NCBI RefSeq assembly: GCF_002848135.1
Contig: NZ_PKGB01000014.1
Span: forward strand, 1-64,000
Origin: Hydrogenovibrio sp. SC-1
Lineage (GTDB): Bacteria > Pseudomonadota > Gammaproteobacteria > Thiomicrospirales > Thiomicrospiraceae
Direction: 5' to 3'
Length of the DNA stretch: 64,000 nucleotides
Shown: piece after piece, positions 26,261 to 34,544 of the stretch
Layout: each line of letters begins with the position of its first letter
How positions within the stretch are numbered: the first letter of the stretch is position 1
Program-made: the position numbers and the translations under genes
The notes under the pieces: generated by a model
Seen by the model: only the letters and a program-made list of their open reading frames with translations
What the model was told of the DNA's origin: nothing
Databases searched by the model: none

Positions 26261-27901
26261 ATGTACTCTGATAGCTACTTAGAAATTGTCTTGACGGCAT
26301 CAGGCTGGGATTTATATTCAAAGTTTGCAATGTTCATTTACACTTTGAACCTACACTACGTCCCTTTCATTGCTGTAATGGTTAAAAATTGGTGGGATAC
26401 CCGGCGCAGTCAAAATGAGGGAATAGCATCAATCGTTGAATGGCGAAGAAATTATACCGATATCTATCCAATGATGATTGTCGTGATTCTATTCTGGATA
26501 CCTAATAACAACACTACATTCAAGGCATCTGAGCATATCCAGCAAATCCAAAGTGAAATAAGTAATGATAATAGCATTGCTTACCAGCTTGGAAGCTCTC
26601 AAGGCGTTGAAGGGTATGGTGAAATCCCAATTCCCCCTGGATGGTGGATTTTGATGTATGGAACAAAGGCGGCCATAAATCAAATTACTATTTGGGTTGA
26701 CTCCCAATACTCTCCTACATTAACGAATTTACTTCGAACATTTAACTCCATGAAGATCAAAGATGAAGAACTTCGAAATGAAACGAATTCATTTTTTTCA
26801 TCTTGTTACTTGCCCTCCCTTGGCCGCTATCAAAATGAAAAAAAACAACCTGTTCCAGTCCCTTCAGAAAATGATGATATAAATTACATCGGTAACAATT
26901 TGTTTCAACTAACTCCAGGCTATTACATATCATGCGGAAGGTCAGATTACAATAACAATACATGCTATGGGGAACACGAGATCATGCCCTATGCCACGGC
27001 AGATCGATATGGCGTTCAAACCCTTTATTTACTAGACACCCCAAATGCAAACGGTGATATTGTCCAGTATGCAAAGTCTCCTTCTTGCTATACATGGTGG
27101 ACAGGCAATGATGATACTTCTTATTCTGGATATGAAAGAGAAGGATTAAGGGTGAGGTTGTCAGACCATGCAGCGTCTCAATTAGCAGTTCAAGAAATAT
27201 TTGGCAGTGATGGGCATAGTCTAGTAACTGGAAACTCAGGGCTTACATCATCAGTATCAAATTTATGGGATTGGGCTCAACTAACATTTGGATCAGAAGA
27301 TGCAAGAGATGTTCTGATTAAGAGGTTGTTAAAAACTGACCCACCAGATATGCTCGGCCAAAAAGACCGAAAATATGCAAATGATGGAAGCCTCATGCAA
27401 GGCATTTGGGATTGGGTTCAGGGAGTTTTTGCAAGTATTGGTGCAGGTGTTGCAAGCTTTTCACTAGGCATCGTTTTAGAGCTATTAAAGCCAGGATTAT
27501 TGATGGTTCAGGCAGGTATTATTTTTACCATAGTCATGATGATTGCAATCATATTGCCCATCGGTGGATTCAAGGTCGAAACTGTTGTAAAACTTATGTT
27601 TTATTTGATAGGCGCTTTATTGCTGTCATTATGGTGGCATATTGCTGACTGGATAAACGAAGGTTTGATTGGCATCATGTACCCTGATTTAGGCGGTACT
27701 GAAGATATGGATGTGTCGATGAATACCTTTTTATATCTTATAGCCACGTTTTTCTTTTATCTTGGAATACCAATGTATTTTGGAAAAATGATGGCTTTGG
27801 CTGGTCATGAAGCATTTGAAATGGTAGGTGATGAATTTAAAGGGCTTAGATCGACAGGAGATAAAGGGGCAGGAGCAGCTAAAAAATCATTAGGTAGATG
27901 A
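26261..27901 (+). CDS. traG: TraG N-terminal-like mating-pair protein
   Basis: 546 residues. N-terminal hydrophobic segments (about 20-45 and 72-92) flank the short RRSQNEG region typical of TraG-N proteins, then a large periplasmic loop with Cys (about 100-380), then three membrane spans (about 395-430, 440-465, 490-515). This matches the inner-membrane half of TraG, which works in mating-pair stabilisation and often entry exclusion, without the long C-terminal domain of F TraG. It closes the secretion operon and faces the minus-strand gene at 27926. Confidence 0.75.
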   Translation: MYSDSYLEIVLTASGWDLYSKFAMFIYTLNLHYVPFIAVMVKNWWDTRRSQNEGIASIVEWRRNYTDIYPMMIVVILFWIPNNNTTFKASEHIQQIQSEISNDNSIAYQLGSSQGVEGYGEIPIPPGWWILMYGTKAAINQITIWVDSQYSPTLTNLLRTFNSMKIKDEELRNETNSFFSSCYLPSLGRYQNEKKQPVPVPSENDDINYIGNNLFQLTPGYYISCGRSDYNNNTCYGEHEIMPYATADRYGVQTLYLLDTPNANGDIVQYAKSPSCYTWWTGNDDTSYSGYEREGLRVRLSDHAASQLAVQEIFGSDGHSLVTGNSGLTSSVSNLWDWAQLTFGSEDARDVLIKRLLKTDPPDMLGQKDRKYANDGSLMQGIWDWVQGVFASIGAGVASFSLGIVLELLKPGLLMVQAGIIFTIVMMIAIILPIGGFKVETVVKLMFYLIGALLLSLWWHIADWINEGLIGIMYPDLGGTEDMDVSMNTFLYLIATFFFYLGIPMYFGKMMALAGHEAFEMVGDEFKGLRSTGDKGAGAAKKSLGR

Positions 27902-27925
27902 TAGATGGCACCATCGTATCAATGT

Positions 27926-28531
27926 TTAATTATTTACAAGAGATTTTAATGTCTTAATCATTGTGTCTGCTTTTTTTAAAACTTTTTCTGCGTGAAGTCC
28001 AGAAAAAAAGTGATGAGGTTGTTTTAAACTATCCCAAACCCAGTAATTTTCATAAAGAATATACCCTTTTGATAGAAGATAGCTAGGGGCTCGATGAATG
28101 TCTCTGGGCTTTATAAGTTCATTAAGGCTATCCTTTGTTATAACACGCATATAGTCTTGTATGAACTTACCTGATTTTTCTTCGCATGGGTGAGTACCAA
28201 TTAAAATAACCGCCACCGCATCATCCCAGTAGTTGAATTGTTTCGATAACGTTTCATGCAGCTCAGTTATTGTATCGTTATCGAAATTACTTCGAAACTT
28301 AACTTCGAGTAACCACGCTTTATCAATATCAGGTGTCGCAACTAAAAAATCTGGCAACGTTCTTAGCGCAAGAGGAAGCTTGAGTGCTTGGTATTGTCTA
28401 TATTCAAGATGAGTTACTTCTTTAAAAACTTCTTCAACCCCAAGCCGTGAAACTCGGTATCCACCAGTTTCAAAAATAGTTTTAACCAACGACTGTGCAA
28501 CCTGACCTTTCACAATATTTGAAAAATCCAC
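27926..28531 (-). CDS. PD-(D/E)XK nuclease-like protein, ICE cargo
   Basis: 201 residues starting with GTG; GAGGA lies 7 bases upstream. LPDFLVATPDIDKAWLLEVKF supplies P60-D61 and E76-x-K78 separated by 14 residues, the core of the PD-(D/E)XK nuclease fold, with a helix-rich N-terminus. Such small proteins include Holliday-junction, restriction and repair nucleases, and also inactive relatives. It converges on traG. No partner methylase is adjacent, so a nuclease role is inferred from the motif only. Confidence 0.5.
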   Translation of the reverse strand: MDFSNIVKGQVAQSLVKTIFETGGYRVSRLGVEEVFKEVTHLEYRQYQALKLPLALRTLPDFLVATPDIDKAWLLEVKFRSNFDNDTITELHETLSKQFNYWDDAVAVILIGTHPCEEKSGKFIQDYMRVITKDSLNELIKPRDIHRAPSYLLSKGYILYENYWVWDSLKQPHHFFSGLHAEKVLKKADTMIKTLKSLVNN

Positions 28532-28636
28532 ATTTTATTCCTCATGCTTTTTTAAGAGCAAGCATAAAGTAGTAAACGGATAATGACAAGTAAACCAAGG
28601 GGAGTAATTGGTGATAAGCAGCAGGTCTTAAAATGT

Positions 28637-28656
28637 AAAAAAGGGCTTAAAGCCCC
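28637..28656 (-). terminator. Intrinsic terminator after the 28685-28942 gene
   Basis: On the minus strand a GGGGCT-TT-AAGCCC hairpin (28643-28656) is followed by a run of six T. It lies 29 bases downstream of the small membrane protein's stop. Confidence 0.65.
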
Positions 28657-28684
28657 AAGTGATTTATTTAATTCCTAGTAAGGA

Positions 28685-28942
28685 TTACCATCTTTTCACA
28701 CCGTCATCATCATAATCGGGATCAAGATAAGCCCCTTCATTATAAAGCGGCTTTTCCTCAATCGGTTCTTCTTCACTTTTAAACACATTTTCAAGAACTT
28801 GCCACATTAAAATAAAGATACCAAACACTGCAAGCATAAACACTTTAGAGAGTATACGAACGACTGGATGATTCATCCACTGAGGTTTAGAGGCGTTTTC
28901 ATCTGCTACGCTGTTCCAAGGATTTTTCATTTCAGTTTTCAT
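28685..28942 (-). CDS. Small single-span membrane protein, hypothetical
   Basis: 85 residues: a polar N-terminus, one membrane span (about 30-52) and an acidic C-terminal tail (EEEPIEEKP, DPDYDDDG). It has its own strong promoter and terminator and a good GAGGA site before ATG, so it is very likely expressed on its own. No family recognised. Acidic membrane proteins of this kind in mobile elements may act in exclusion or as anti-defence mimics, but nothing here shows that. Confidence 0.6.
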   Translation of the reverse strand: MKTEMKNPWNSVADENASKPQWMNHPVVRILSKVFMLAVFGIFILMWQVLENVFKSEEEPIEEKPLYNEGAYLDPDYDDDGVKRW

Positions 28943-28977
28943 ATCTGTGTCCTCAATTCCGTTCTGTCTTAGCCCCT

Positions 28978-29005
28978 ATTTTACGGGTTTAACAACAAGT
29001 GTCAA
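28978..29005 (-). promoter_or_regulatory. Sigma-70 type promoter for the 28685-28942 gene
   Basis: On the minus strand a perfect -35 TTGACA (29000-29005) and -10 TAAAAT (28978-28983) are separated by 16 bases. Transcription should begin near 28970, about 28 bases before the ATG. It lacks the ICE palindrome, so this gene is probably expressed while the element is quiescent. Confidence 0.65.
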
Positions 29006-29379
29006 GAATTATTTTTATGTTTTTTCTTTTAAAAACAAAGACTTATATTGCTTCAATACTATAGAGCTGTTTCAACTGGGCTTTCTAATATGAGGCAAAA
29101 TCACTATATGATTGATTTGGGACAGGGTTTATATGGTCTCGGCGCTGAGTTTATCAGCGCATAAATGAACCGAAGGTGAATACCTACTCTCACCTGATTT
29201 TAAATCATCGTTTATTTTGCAGATTTATACGAATTAATATAATATCTTTTCTTATTAGAAAGCATCTAATAAAAATTTGAAAAAAAACATTTTCAAAAGT
29301 CAGCCTACGGCTCTTAACGCTGACCAGACGTTAAATTATTTAACGTTTTGAGCCCTTGATCGTTACTTAGGAAGGAAAA
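29006..29379. other. AT-rich intergenic region with two hairpins
   Basis: No open frame of note. GCGCTGA (29142-29148) pairs with TCAGCGC (29154-29160) around a 5-base loop. ACGTTAAA (29328-29335) pairs with TTTAACGT (29339-29346) around TTA, only 34 bases before the ParB-like gene. The second could be an operator or attenuator for the gene cluster that follows. No clear -35/-10 pair was found. Confidence 0.4.
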
Positions 29380-30747
29380 ATGGCAAATGACAGAAAAACT
29401 ATTTCCGTAAAGCACATTTTATTTGATGATATTAACCCTAGACACGACCCATCTGAAGGACAGAAAGAAGCTCTTCAAAAACTGATAAAAGATGAAGATA
29501 TTCGTCAACTTGCAGCAGATATTGTCAATCATGGAATCAACCCTACCGAATCATTAATAATCATGCCTTCTCCTAATGACGATAAAAAATATATTGTGCT
29601 TGAAGGGAATCGACGCCTTGCAGCATTAAAGGCATTACAGAAGCCCACCCTTTGTGCAATAAAATCTGACGAAACTTACTTTTCTAAGCTTTCAAAAAAA
29701 TATAAAGGTGACTACAACATAACCTGCACACTCTTTAATTCAAGAGAGGAAGCCCACCACTGGATATTAATAAAACATGGGAATAATCAAGGCGGTGCGA
29801 CAACCAAGCGCTGGGATCCCACGCAAAATGCACGATACGCAGAGAACACAAATACCAAAAGCCCTAATGATCGAGCATACAAACTACTAAAATACGCACT
29901 AGATAATGAGCTTATTTCAAAAGAAAATCATGACAACATAAAAATAACGACTATCACTAGATATATTAGCAACCCATCTTTTCGCAAAAGTATTGGAGTC
30001 GATTTTAGAAAAAACTGGATTCAGTCAAACCTTCCCAGGGATATATTTAATGAAGTTGTTCAGCGATTTTTATTAGACGGCCTAATAGATTCTAAGAATG
30101 GCGGCCTATCATCTAGAATCGATGCCACAGGAAGAGAAAACTATGGACACAAGCTTTTATCAGATTTTAATCTCCATGAGCACAGGCAAAAGCATTATGG
30201 AGATCTACCAAAGTCAACAAATAATGAATCTGAACCAGATTCGAATGAAAAAATAAAACCAAAAAGCAAAAGAGACAATAATAGCCCTAATAAAAGAAAT
30301 CGTGTCATACCCAATGACTTCAAGCTTCAAATTAATAAGCCTAAAATTAAACGAATTTATGATGAATTAAAGAAGTTAGACTTAAAAACTTACCCAAACG
30401 CTGCGGCACTTCTATTTAGAGGGTTTATTGAGTTAAGCATCCATCACTACCTTGAAAAGGTAATGGGACAACATCAACAACAACGAGATCTCCATAAACA
30501 TATCAATAAAGTTGTTGAAAATTTAATATCGAAAGGAATCCCTGAGAAACGACTTAACCCTTTAAAGGCAGCTGCAAACACACCTACCCCTTCATCTCCT
30601 TTAAGCGCAAACCTCATGAACAATTATGTGCATGGAACAGTCGAACCATCACCGACTGACCTCATTCTTGCATGGGATCCTATACAAGATTCTATAGGAA
30701 TATTATTTGATGAAATCAACAAAATGAATAGTGGCCAAAAGTCTTGA
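29380..30747 (+). CDS. ParB/Srx-like N-domain protein with HEPN-like C-terminal domain
   Basis: 455 residues. The N-terminal part (about 8-130) has the ParB-like signature YIVLEGNRRLAALKAL (G76-N-R-R), a fold that in some families binds nucleotides or cuts DNA. The C-terminal part (about 320-450) is helical and ends with NNYVHG (H418) and DLILAWDPIQDSIGILF, like HEPN-type domains, but the Arg of RxxxxH is Met. GGAAGG lies about 6 bases upstream of the ATG. It forms a pair with the adenine methylase 41 bases downstream. Not chromosome partitioning: no ParA and no HTH of classical ParB. Confidence 0.6.
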   Translation: MANDRKTISVKHILFDDINPRHDPSEGQKEALQKLIKDEDIRQLAADIVNHGINPTESLIIMPSPNDDKKYIVLEGNRRLAALKALQKPTLCAIKSDETYFSKLSKKYKGDYNITCTLFNSREEAHHWILIKHGNNQGGATTKRWDPTQNARYAENTNTKSPNDRAYKLLKYALDNELISKENHDNIKITTITRYISNPSFRKSIGVDFRKNWIQSNLPRDIFNEVVQRFLLDGLIDSKNGGLSSRIDATGRENYGHKLLSDFNLHEHRQKHYGDLPKSTNNESEPDSNEKIKPKSKRDNNSPNKRNRVIPNDFKLQINKPKIKRIYDELKKLDLKTYPNAAALLFRGFIELSIHHYLEKVMGQHQQQRDLHKHINKVVENLISKGIPEKRLNPLKAAANTPTPSSPLSANLMNNYVHGTVEPSPTDLILAWDPIQDSIGILFDEINKMNSGQKS

Positions 30748-30788
30748 AATTGTTTAAGATGCTCAGAAATAATGAATAAGGATCATTA

Positions 30789-31679
30789 ATGCCGATAACC
30801 TACTCCCCATTACGCTATCCTGGAGGAAAGTCTCAACTAACCCCCTTCGTGATAGAGTTATTGCGTGAAAATAAACTCTTGGACGGCGTTTATATCGAAC
30901 CCTTTGCAGGTGGGGCAGGAATCGCGTGGCATCTTCTACTAAAAGGGTACGTGCAAGAGGTATTTATCAATGACCTAAATCCTTCAATATATGCGTTTTG
31001 GTATTCTGTGTTACATAAGACAGATGATTTATGTGGATTGATTGAGAAAACCCCGATAACAATTGATGAGTGGCATCACCAGAAGTACATTCAAGCTATG
31101 AAAAACCGATCCAAGCTTGACCTTGCCTTTTCAACCCTTTTCTTAAATAGGACGAATCGTTCTGGAATAATTAAAGCTGGTGTTATTGGTGGAAAAGAGC
31201 AATCTGGAAATTACAAACTTGACTGCCGATTCCCAAAAGAATCTATCATAAAAAAAATACAAGATATCGCTTTATTCAAAGACGAAATCCAGTTATCAAA
31301 CCTTGATGCCAATGACTTTATAAAGAATAAACTTACAAACGTTTCAGAAAAAAGCCTGGTTAATATTGATCCGCCATATTATGTGAAAGGTAAAGGTTTA
31401 TATCAGAATTTCTTTGAGCATGATGACCATGTGAAACTGCTTGATAGTATCGAATCAATCTCTCAACCCTGGATTGTGACTTATGACAATACCCCTGAAA
31501 TAAATGCACTATATCAACACTACCAACCTAAATCCTTTGAATTAAACTACTCAGCTCAAAAAAAATGCAAAGGATCAGAAGTGCTTATTTACGGGCCACA
31601 TCTAAAACAATCTCCATTTAGGCCAGGGATGTCATTCAAACAAATCAAACAGATTCGCACTAAAGCTAAACCAGCATAG
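30789..31679 (+). CDS. DNA adenine methyltransferase, Dam/D12 class
   Basis: 296 residues. RYPGGKSQ (10-17) and EPFAGGAG (37-44) form the AdoMet site, and NIDPPYY (D194-P-P-Y197) is the catalytic motif of N6-adenine methylases. A full-length alpha-class enzyme, like Dam or restriction-linked methylases. AAGGAT lies 6 bases before the ATG. It follows the ParB-like gene in the same direction. The recognition site cannot be read from the sequence. It may protect ICE DNA from restriction or be half of a modification-based defence. Confidence 0.85.
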   Translation: MPITYSPLRYPGGKSQLTPFVIELLRENKLLDGVYIEPFAGGAGIAWHLLLKGYVQEVFINDLNPSIYAFWYSVLHKTDDLCGLIEKTPITIDEWHHQKYIQAMKNRSKLDLAFSTLFLNRTNRSGIIKAGVIGGKEQSGNYKLDCRFPKESIIKKIQDIALFKDEIQLSNLDANDFIKNKLTNVSEKSLVNIDPPYYVKGKGLYQNFFEHDDHVKLLDSIESISQPWIVTYDNTPEINALYQHYQPKSFELNYSAQKKCKGSEVLIYGPHLKQSPFRPGMSFKQIKQIRTKAKPA

Positions 31680-31710
31680 TTATTGCAAAGAACTCAAAAA
31701 ACCACTCTCT

Positions 31711-32766
31711 TTAGCCCTCTTGCAACAAAGTAGTGATTGCATCAACTGGATTAAAACCACCTCCACCAATCGTTTGTAATTCTTGTGGTGTTACATGTGG
31801 AGTTGGCCATATTGGTGAAAGCATTAATCCATCTTTAAATAAAGTTTCTTGAATAATGTCTGTCAAATCATTTTCCTGTCCATTTAACAAAGACTTTGCA
31901 CAATAATTAACTGAACCAGCGATTACATCTGAAACTTGAACCTGGAAAGTACTTTTGGAATCAGCTAGCGTTATTCCTCGTGATTTAAGAGGTAAAGAAA
32001 ACTTACGTCTATCATAGCCCACTTCTACAGACATTTGCCCTTGGTCCATCAACCTATGAAATATTTCTAAACTACTTTGTATTGGCTTTGATTCATCATG
32101 AATTACTAAAAAATCGTCAGTAACCTCTCCCCATGCACAACAATGATTAAATAATGCAGGAATTGCGGGGTCAAGTGAAAAACTCCCCTCGCTACTCAGC
32201 GCTACATTTAATAGTTTTCGTGGATAACTTTTAAATAGAGCTAAGTACTTCTTAAACTCTTCATCTGAACAAGCATCATATAATTTCTCTGCCGAAGAAT
32301 AATACTCACTAATACTTTGTTCGTCTCTCATTCGAACCATTTTAATAAAACTAGCAATAAATTGATTAAAGGATTCTTGAGAGCAAAACACAGGCAAACA
32401 ATAAAAAAGCATATTGGACAAAGCGATATTGGCACCGTCTTGATACAAATCAGTACCATTTTCATGAGCCCAGGTCTCAACTAGCATATCTACAACCTTA
32501 GTCACTACCATATACTCTTTATGAAATATTGAAACTTTTACAAAGTTCTCATTAATCAACCCTGATGAGAAAAAATCAATTAAGCGTTGCTTACCCGCTT
32601 TAGAACTCTTTAATGAAGAAAACTTGATTTCTCCATTTGTTTGGCTGGATTTCAATAAATCTATCAGTTCTGTTGTTTGGTGCTCATCAAAGCAATTTGA
32701 CGCTAACGAGAAAACTGGTTGATCTATATCGAGTAGTTGAGCTCCAGAGTTACCAGACTCATCCAT
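31711..32766 (-). CDS. DUF3800-family protein (RNase H-like fold), possible nuclease
   Basis: 351 residues beginning MDESGNSG, the acidic DESG opening of DUF3800, with later acidic positions in VIHDES and in ITLADSKSTFQVQVSDVIAG, the family's DSK...(L/V)SD(L/V)IAG end. These acids would form an RNase H-like active site. It converges on the methylase with a 31-base gap. The ribosome site before the ATG is weak; GGGGC sits 8 bases before an in-frame ATT two codons upstream. DUF3800 proteins are common in defence islands, so a nuclease partner to the methylase is plausible but unproven. Confidence 0.65.
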   Translation of the reverse strand: MDESGNSGAQLLDIDQPVFSLASNCFDEHQTTELIDLLKSSQTNGEIKFSSLKSSKAGKQRLIDFFSSGLINENFVKVSIFHKEYMVVTKVVDMLVETWAHENGTDLYQDGANIALSNMLFYCLPVFCSQESFNQFIASFIKMVRMRDEQSISEYYSSAEKLYDACSDEEFKKYLALFKSYPRKLLNVALSSEGSFSLDPAIPALFNHCCAWGEVTDDFLVIHDESKPIQSSLEIFHRLMDQGQMSVEVGYDRRKFSLPLKSRGITLADSKSTFQVQVSDVIAGSVNYCAKSLLNGQENDLTDIIQETLFKDGLMLSPIWPTPHVTPQELQTIGGGGFNPVDAITTLLQEG

Positions 32767-32875
32767 ATAAATATTGATAGCCCCAGAACCACCCCTTAAA
32801 TTTAATTTAAATAAGAGAAGATTATACCTTAGGGCTATAGTTGTCTATGGAAGCGTAAATCACCTGCCTAAAACA

Positions 32876-32901
32876 GTCTCAAAAACGTATGATTTTGAGA
32901 C
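32876..32901. repeat. 9-bp inverted repeat in a 275-base intergenic region
   Basis: GTCTCAAAA (32876-32884) and TTTTGAGAC (32893-32901) around an 8-base loop, perfect. There is no T-run after it on the plus strand, so it is either a minor terminator or a protein-binding site between the divergent DUF3800 and membrane-protein genes. Confidence 0.5.
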
Positions 32902-32944
32902 TTCCGAAATAAAAAATTGATGTGACCTAAATTCGGTTTCCTTT

Positions 32945-33008
32945 AGTGTCAAAAGCCATTATCATATTCATAATGTCAAATTAATATATTTTTTTGATTT
33001 GTGACACT
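32945..33008 (+). promoter_or_regulatory. Possible promoter and inverted repeat before the 33042 gene
   Basis: GTGTCA (32946-32951) and CATAAT (32969-32974) are spaced 17 bases, a weak sigma-70-like pair. AGTGTCA (32945-32951) is repeated inverted as TGACACT (33002-33008), so the -35 overlaps a possible binding or recombination half-site of the serine recombinase encoded downstream. Confidence 0.3.
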
Positions 33009-33041
33009 TTATTTTATAAAACATTAGAAGGAATCCATATT

Positions 33042-33347
33042 TTGAATAATAAATTGCTACTTACTATTTCTGCAATCCTTTCTGTTATTACAACTATCTT
33101 AATTATTACAGTGGTTTCAACAAAAGATTCCCTTCCGCTCGAAAATTTTTTGGGACTGTTTACCTTATTTTTCATAATTTGTTTTCTGGCGTACTCGGGA
33201 CTTCTCAGTTTGATATTTAAGTGGATAAGAACCATCATAATGATTGCAATAAATCAGGAATTCGAAATGATCCAAAATAGATTAATAAACTTGGAGAAAG
33301 ATATGGAGACACTTCAGGAAAGAGTTAAGTTAAAGAATAAAGATTAA
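33042..33347 (+). CDS. Small two-span membrane protein with coiled coil, hypothetical
   Basis: 101 residues from a TTG start, chosen because AGAAGGA lies about 8 bases upstream; the frame extends to a TTG at 32994 without a better site. Two membrane spans (about 4-25 and 37-65) are followed by a coiled-coil tail with heptads (IQNRLINLEKDMETLQERV). It ends 2 bases before the recombinase gene and is probably co-transcribed with it. No family recognised. Confidence 0.5.
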   Translation: MNNKLLLTISAILSVITTILIITVVSTKDSLPLENFLGLFTLFFIICFLAYSGLLSLIFKWIRTIIMIAINQEFEMIQNRLINLEKDMETLQERVKLKNKD

Positions 33348-33349
33348 TT

Positions 33350-33922
33350 ATGAAAATCGGTTACGCCCGAGTATCAACTAATAAACAAGACCTGTCTCTT
33401 CAGCTTGATGCTCTGAAAGAATATGGATGCCAAACCATTTATGAAGAAACTGGCTCTGGTGCAAAAAATGACCGCCCTGAATTATTGAATGTTTTGAAAG
33501 CACTTCGAGACGGTGATACTTTGGTTGTTTGGAAGCTTGACCGGTTAAGCCGGTCAATCAAGGATCTGATTAATATTGTCAATGATCTGAATGAGCGCAG
33601 TATTCAATTCGTATCAATTACGGATAATATCGAAACCTCTACCCCTTCCGGAAGACTCATATTTCATATTTTCAGTGCCTTGGCAGAATTTGAACGCAAT
33701 ATCATACGTGAAAGAACATCTGCTGGCCTTAAGGCCGCTCGTGCTCGTGGTCGAAAAGGTGGTCGTAAACCCAAATTGACTATGGCACAAGCAAAGTCTT
33801 TTAAAGCAATTTTAGACTCCCCTGATAATAACAGGACGATTGAAGATATTGCTGTCAATGATTACCATGTATCCAGATCAACTGCATTTAGAGCCCTAGA
33901 AAAACTACAAAAGGAGAAGTAA
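33350..33922 (+). CDS. Serine recombinase, resolvase/invertase (Hin/Pin) family
   Basis: 190 residues. YARVST supplies the catalytic Ser9, with the usual arginines in DRLSRS and LAEFERNIIRERT, and a long helix followed by a C-terminal HTH (ARGRKGGRKP to VSRSTAFRAL). All key residues are present, so it should be active. No obvious inverting segment, res array or tail-fibre cassette flanks it; pilV is 26 kb away. It may act as a resolvase or invert a target elsewhere in the element. Confidence 0.9.
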   Translation: MKIGYARVSTNKQDLSLQLDALKEYGCQTIYEETGSGAKNDRPELLNVLKALRDGDTLVVWKLDRLSRSIKDLINIVNDLNERSIQFVSITDNIETSTPSGRLIFHIFSALAEFERNIIRERTSAGLKAARARGRKGGRKPKLTMAQAKSFKAILDSPDNNRTIEDIAVNDYHVSRSTAFRALEKLQKEK

Positions 33923-33923
33923 A

Positions 33924-34202
33924 GTGACAGATAAAAACAAATCACCAAGCGATAAAAATGAGTTACGGTTTTGGGGCTATATTTTTCTTATCGTTGCGGT
34001 TGTAGCGGTGACGACAGGAATCCCTTCGATGAAGGATAAAGGTGTTGTAATTATGGGTGTAATGATGGGGTTCGCATCTGGAATCATGTTTAGCTCGAGT
34101 AAAGGTCAGACGCTTTTAGATAATGGGCTTATTGCTCTAACAAAGCCCGTTTTGTTGTCTCTGTTTGTTTATATTTTGAGTCAGTTAATTGCCTTCACTT
34201 AG
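33924..34202 (+). CDS. Small membrane protein, hypothetical
   Basis: 92 residues from a GTG start one base after the recombinase stop, with AAGGAG about 7 bases upstream. Three hydrophobic segments (about 16-36, 43-57 and 72-91). The last 18 bases overlap the convergent gene at 34185. No family recognised. Coupling to the recombinase suggests the same transcript. Confidence 0.55.
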   Translation: MTDKNKSPSDKNELRFWGYIFLIVAVVAVTTGIPSMKDKGVVIMGVMMGFASGIMFSSSKGQTLLDNGLIALTKPVLLSLFVYILSQLIAFT

Positions 34203-34448
34203 CCTCATTTCCATAGACTCAATCTTATCAAGTGCATCAGTAGCCACATTGTCAGCACCCACCGCTCTTAATCGCTCAAGAGCTTCTTGGGCGATCTCTA
34301 AGGCATGAACTGCATTAAAAGCTGAACCGGCAACCCATGTTGCACCCGTAAGCTTCTCAATATCTCCAATACTTGTTTTTTTAGGTTGGTTCGATGGGTA
34401 TTCCAAAACAATGGTCATAACACTGTTTGATTTTTGTTGTTTGCTCAT
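34185..34448 (-). CDS. Small soluble protein, hypothetical
   Basis: 87 residues, polar N-terminus then a helical region (about 40-80, ALEIAQEALERLRAVGADNVATDALDKIESME). AGGAGTG lies about 9 bases before the ATG. It is 96 bases downstream of the regulon-site-5 gene on the same strand and may be in its operon. No family recognised; not like a known antitoxin. Confidence 0.5.
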   Translation of the reverse strand: MSKQQKSNSVMTIVLEYPSNQPKKTSIGDIEKLTGATWVAGSAFNAVHALEIAQEALERLRAVGADNVATDALDKIESMEMRLSEGN

Positions 34449-34544
34449 AATTTAATCACTCCTGTAAAACATTCGTTATTTTCAAGTTGTTGTTGTGGCC
34501 AACATAAAATATCGGCCACGTTACCCACAGAATCTGTGGATAAG

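Noticed and set aside
29380-30747. Plasmid-type ParB partition protein
   Set aside because: No ParA neighbour, no ParB HTH, and the C-terminal half is HEPN-like.
34185-34448. Toxin-antitoxin pair with the overlapping 33924 gene
   Set aside because: The genes are convergent, not in one operon, and neither resembles a known toxin or antitoxin.
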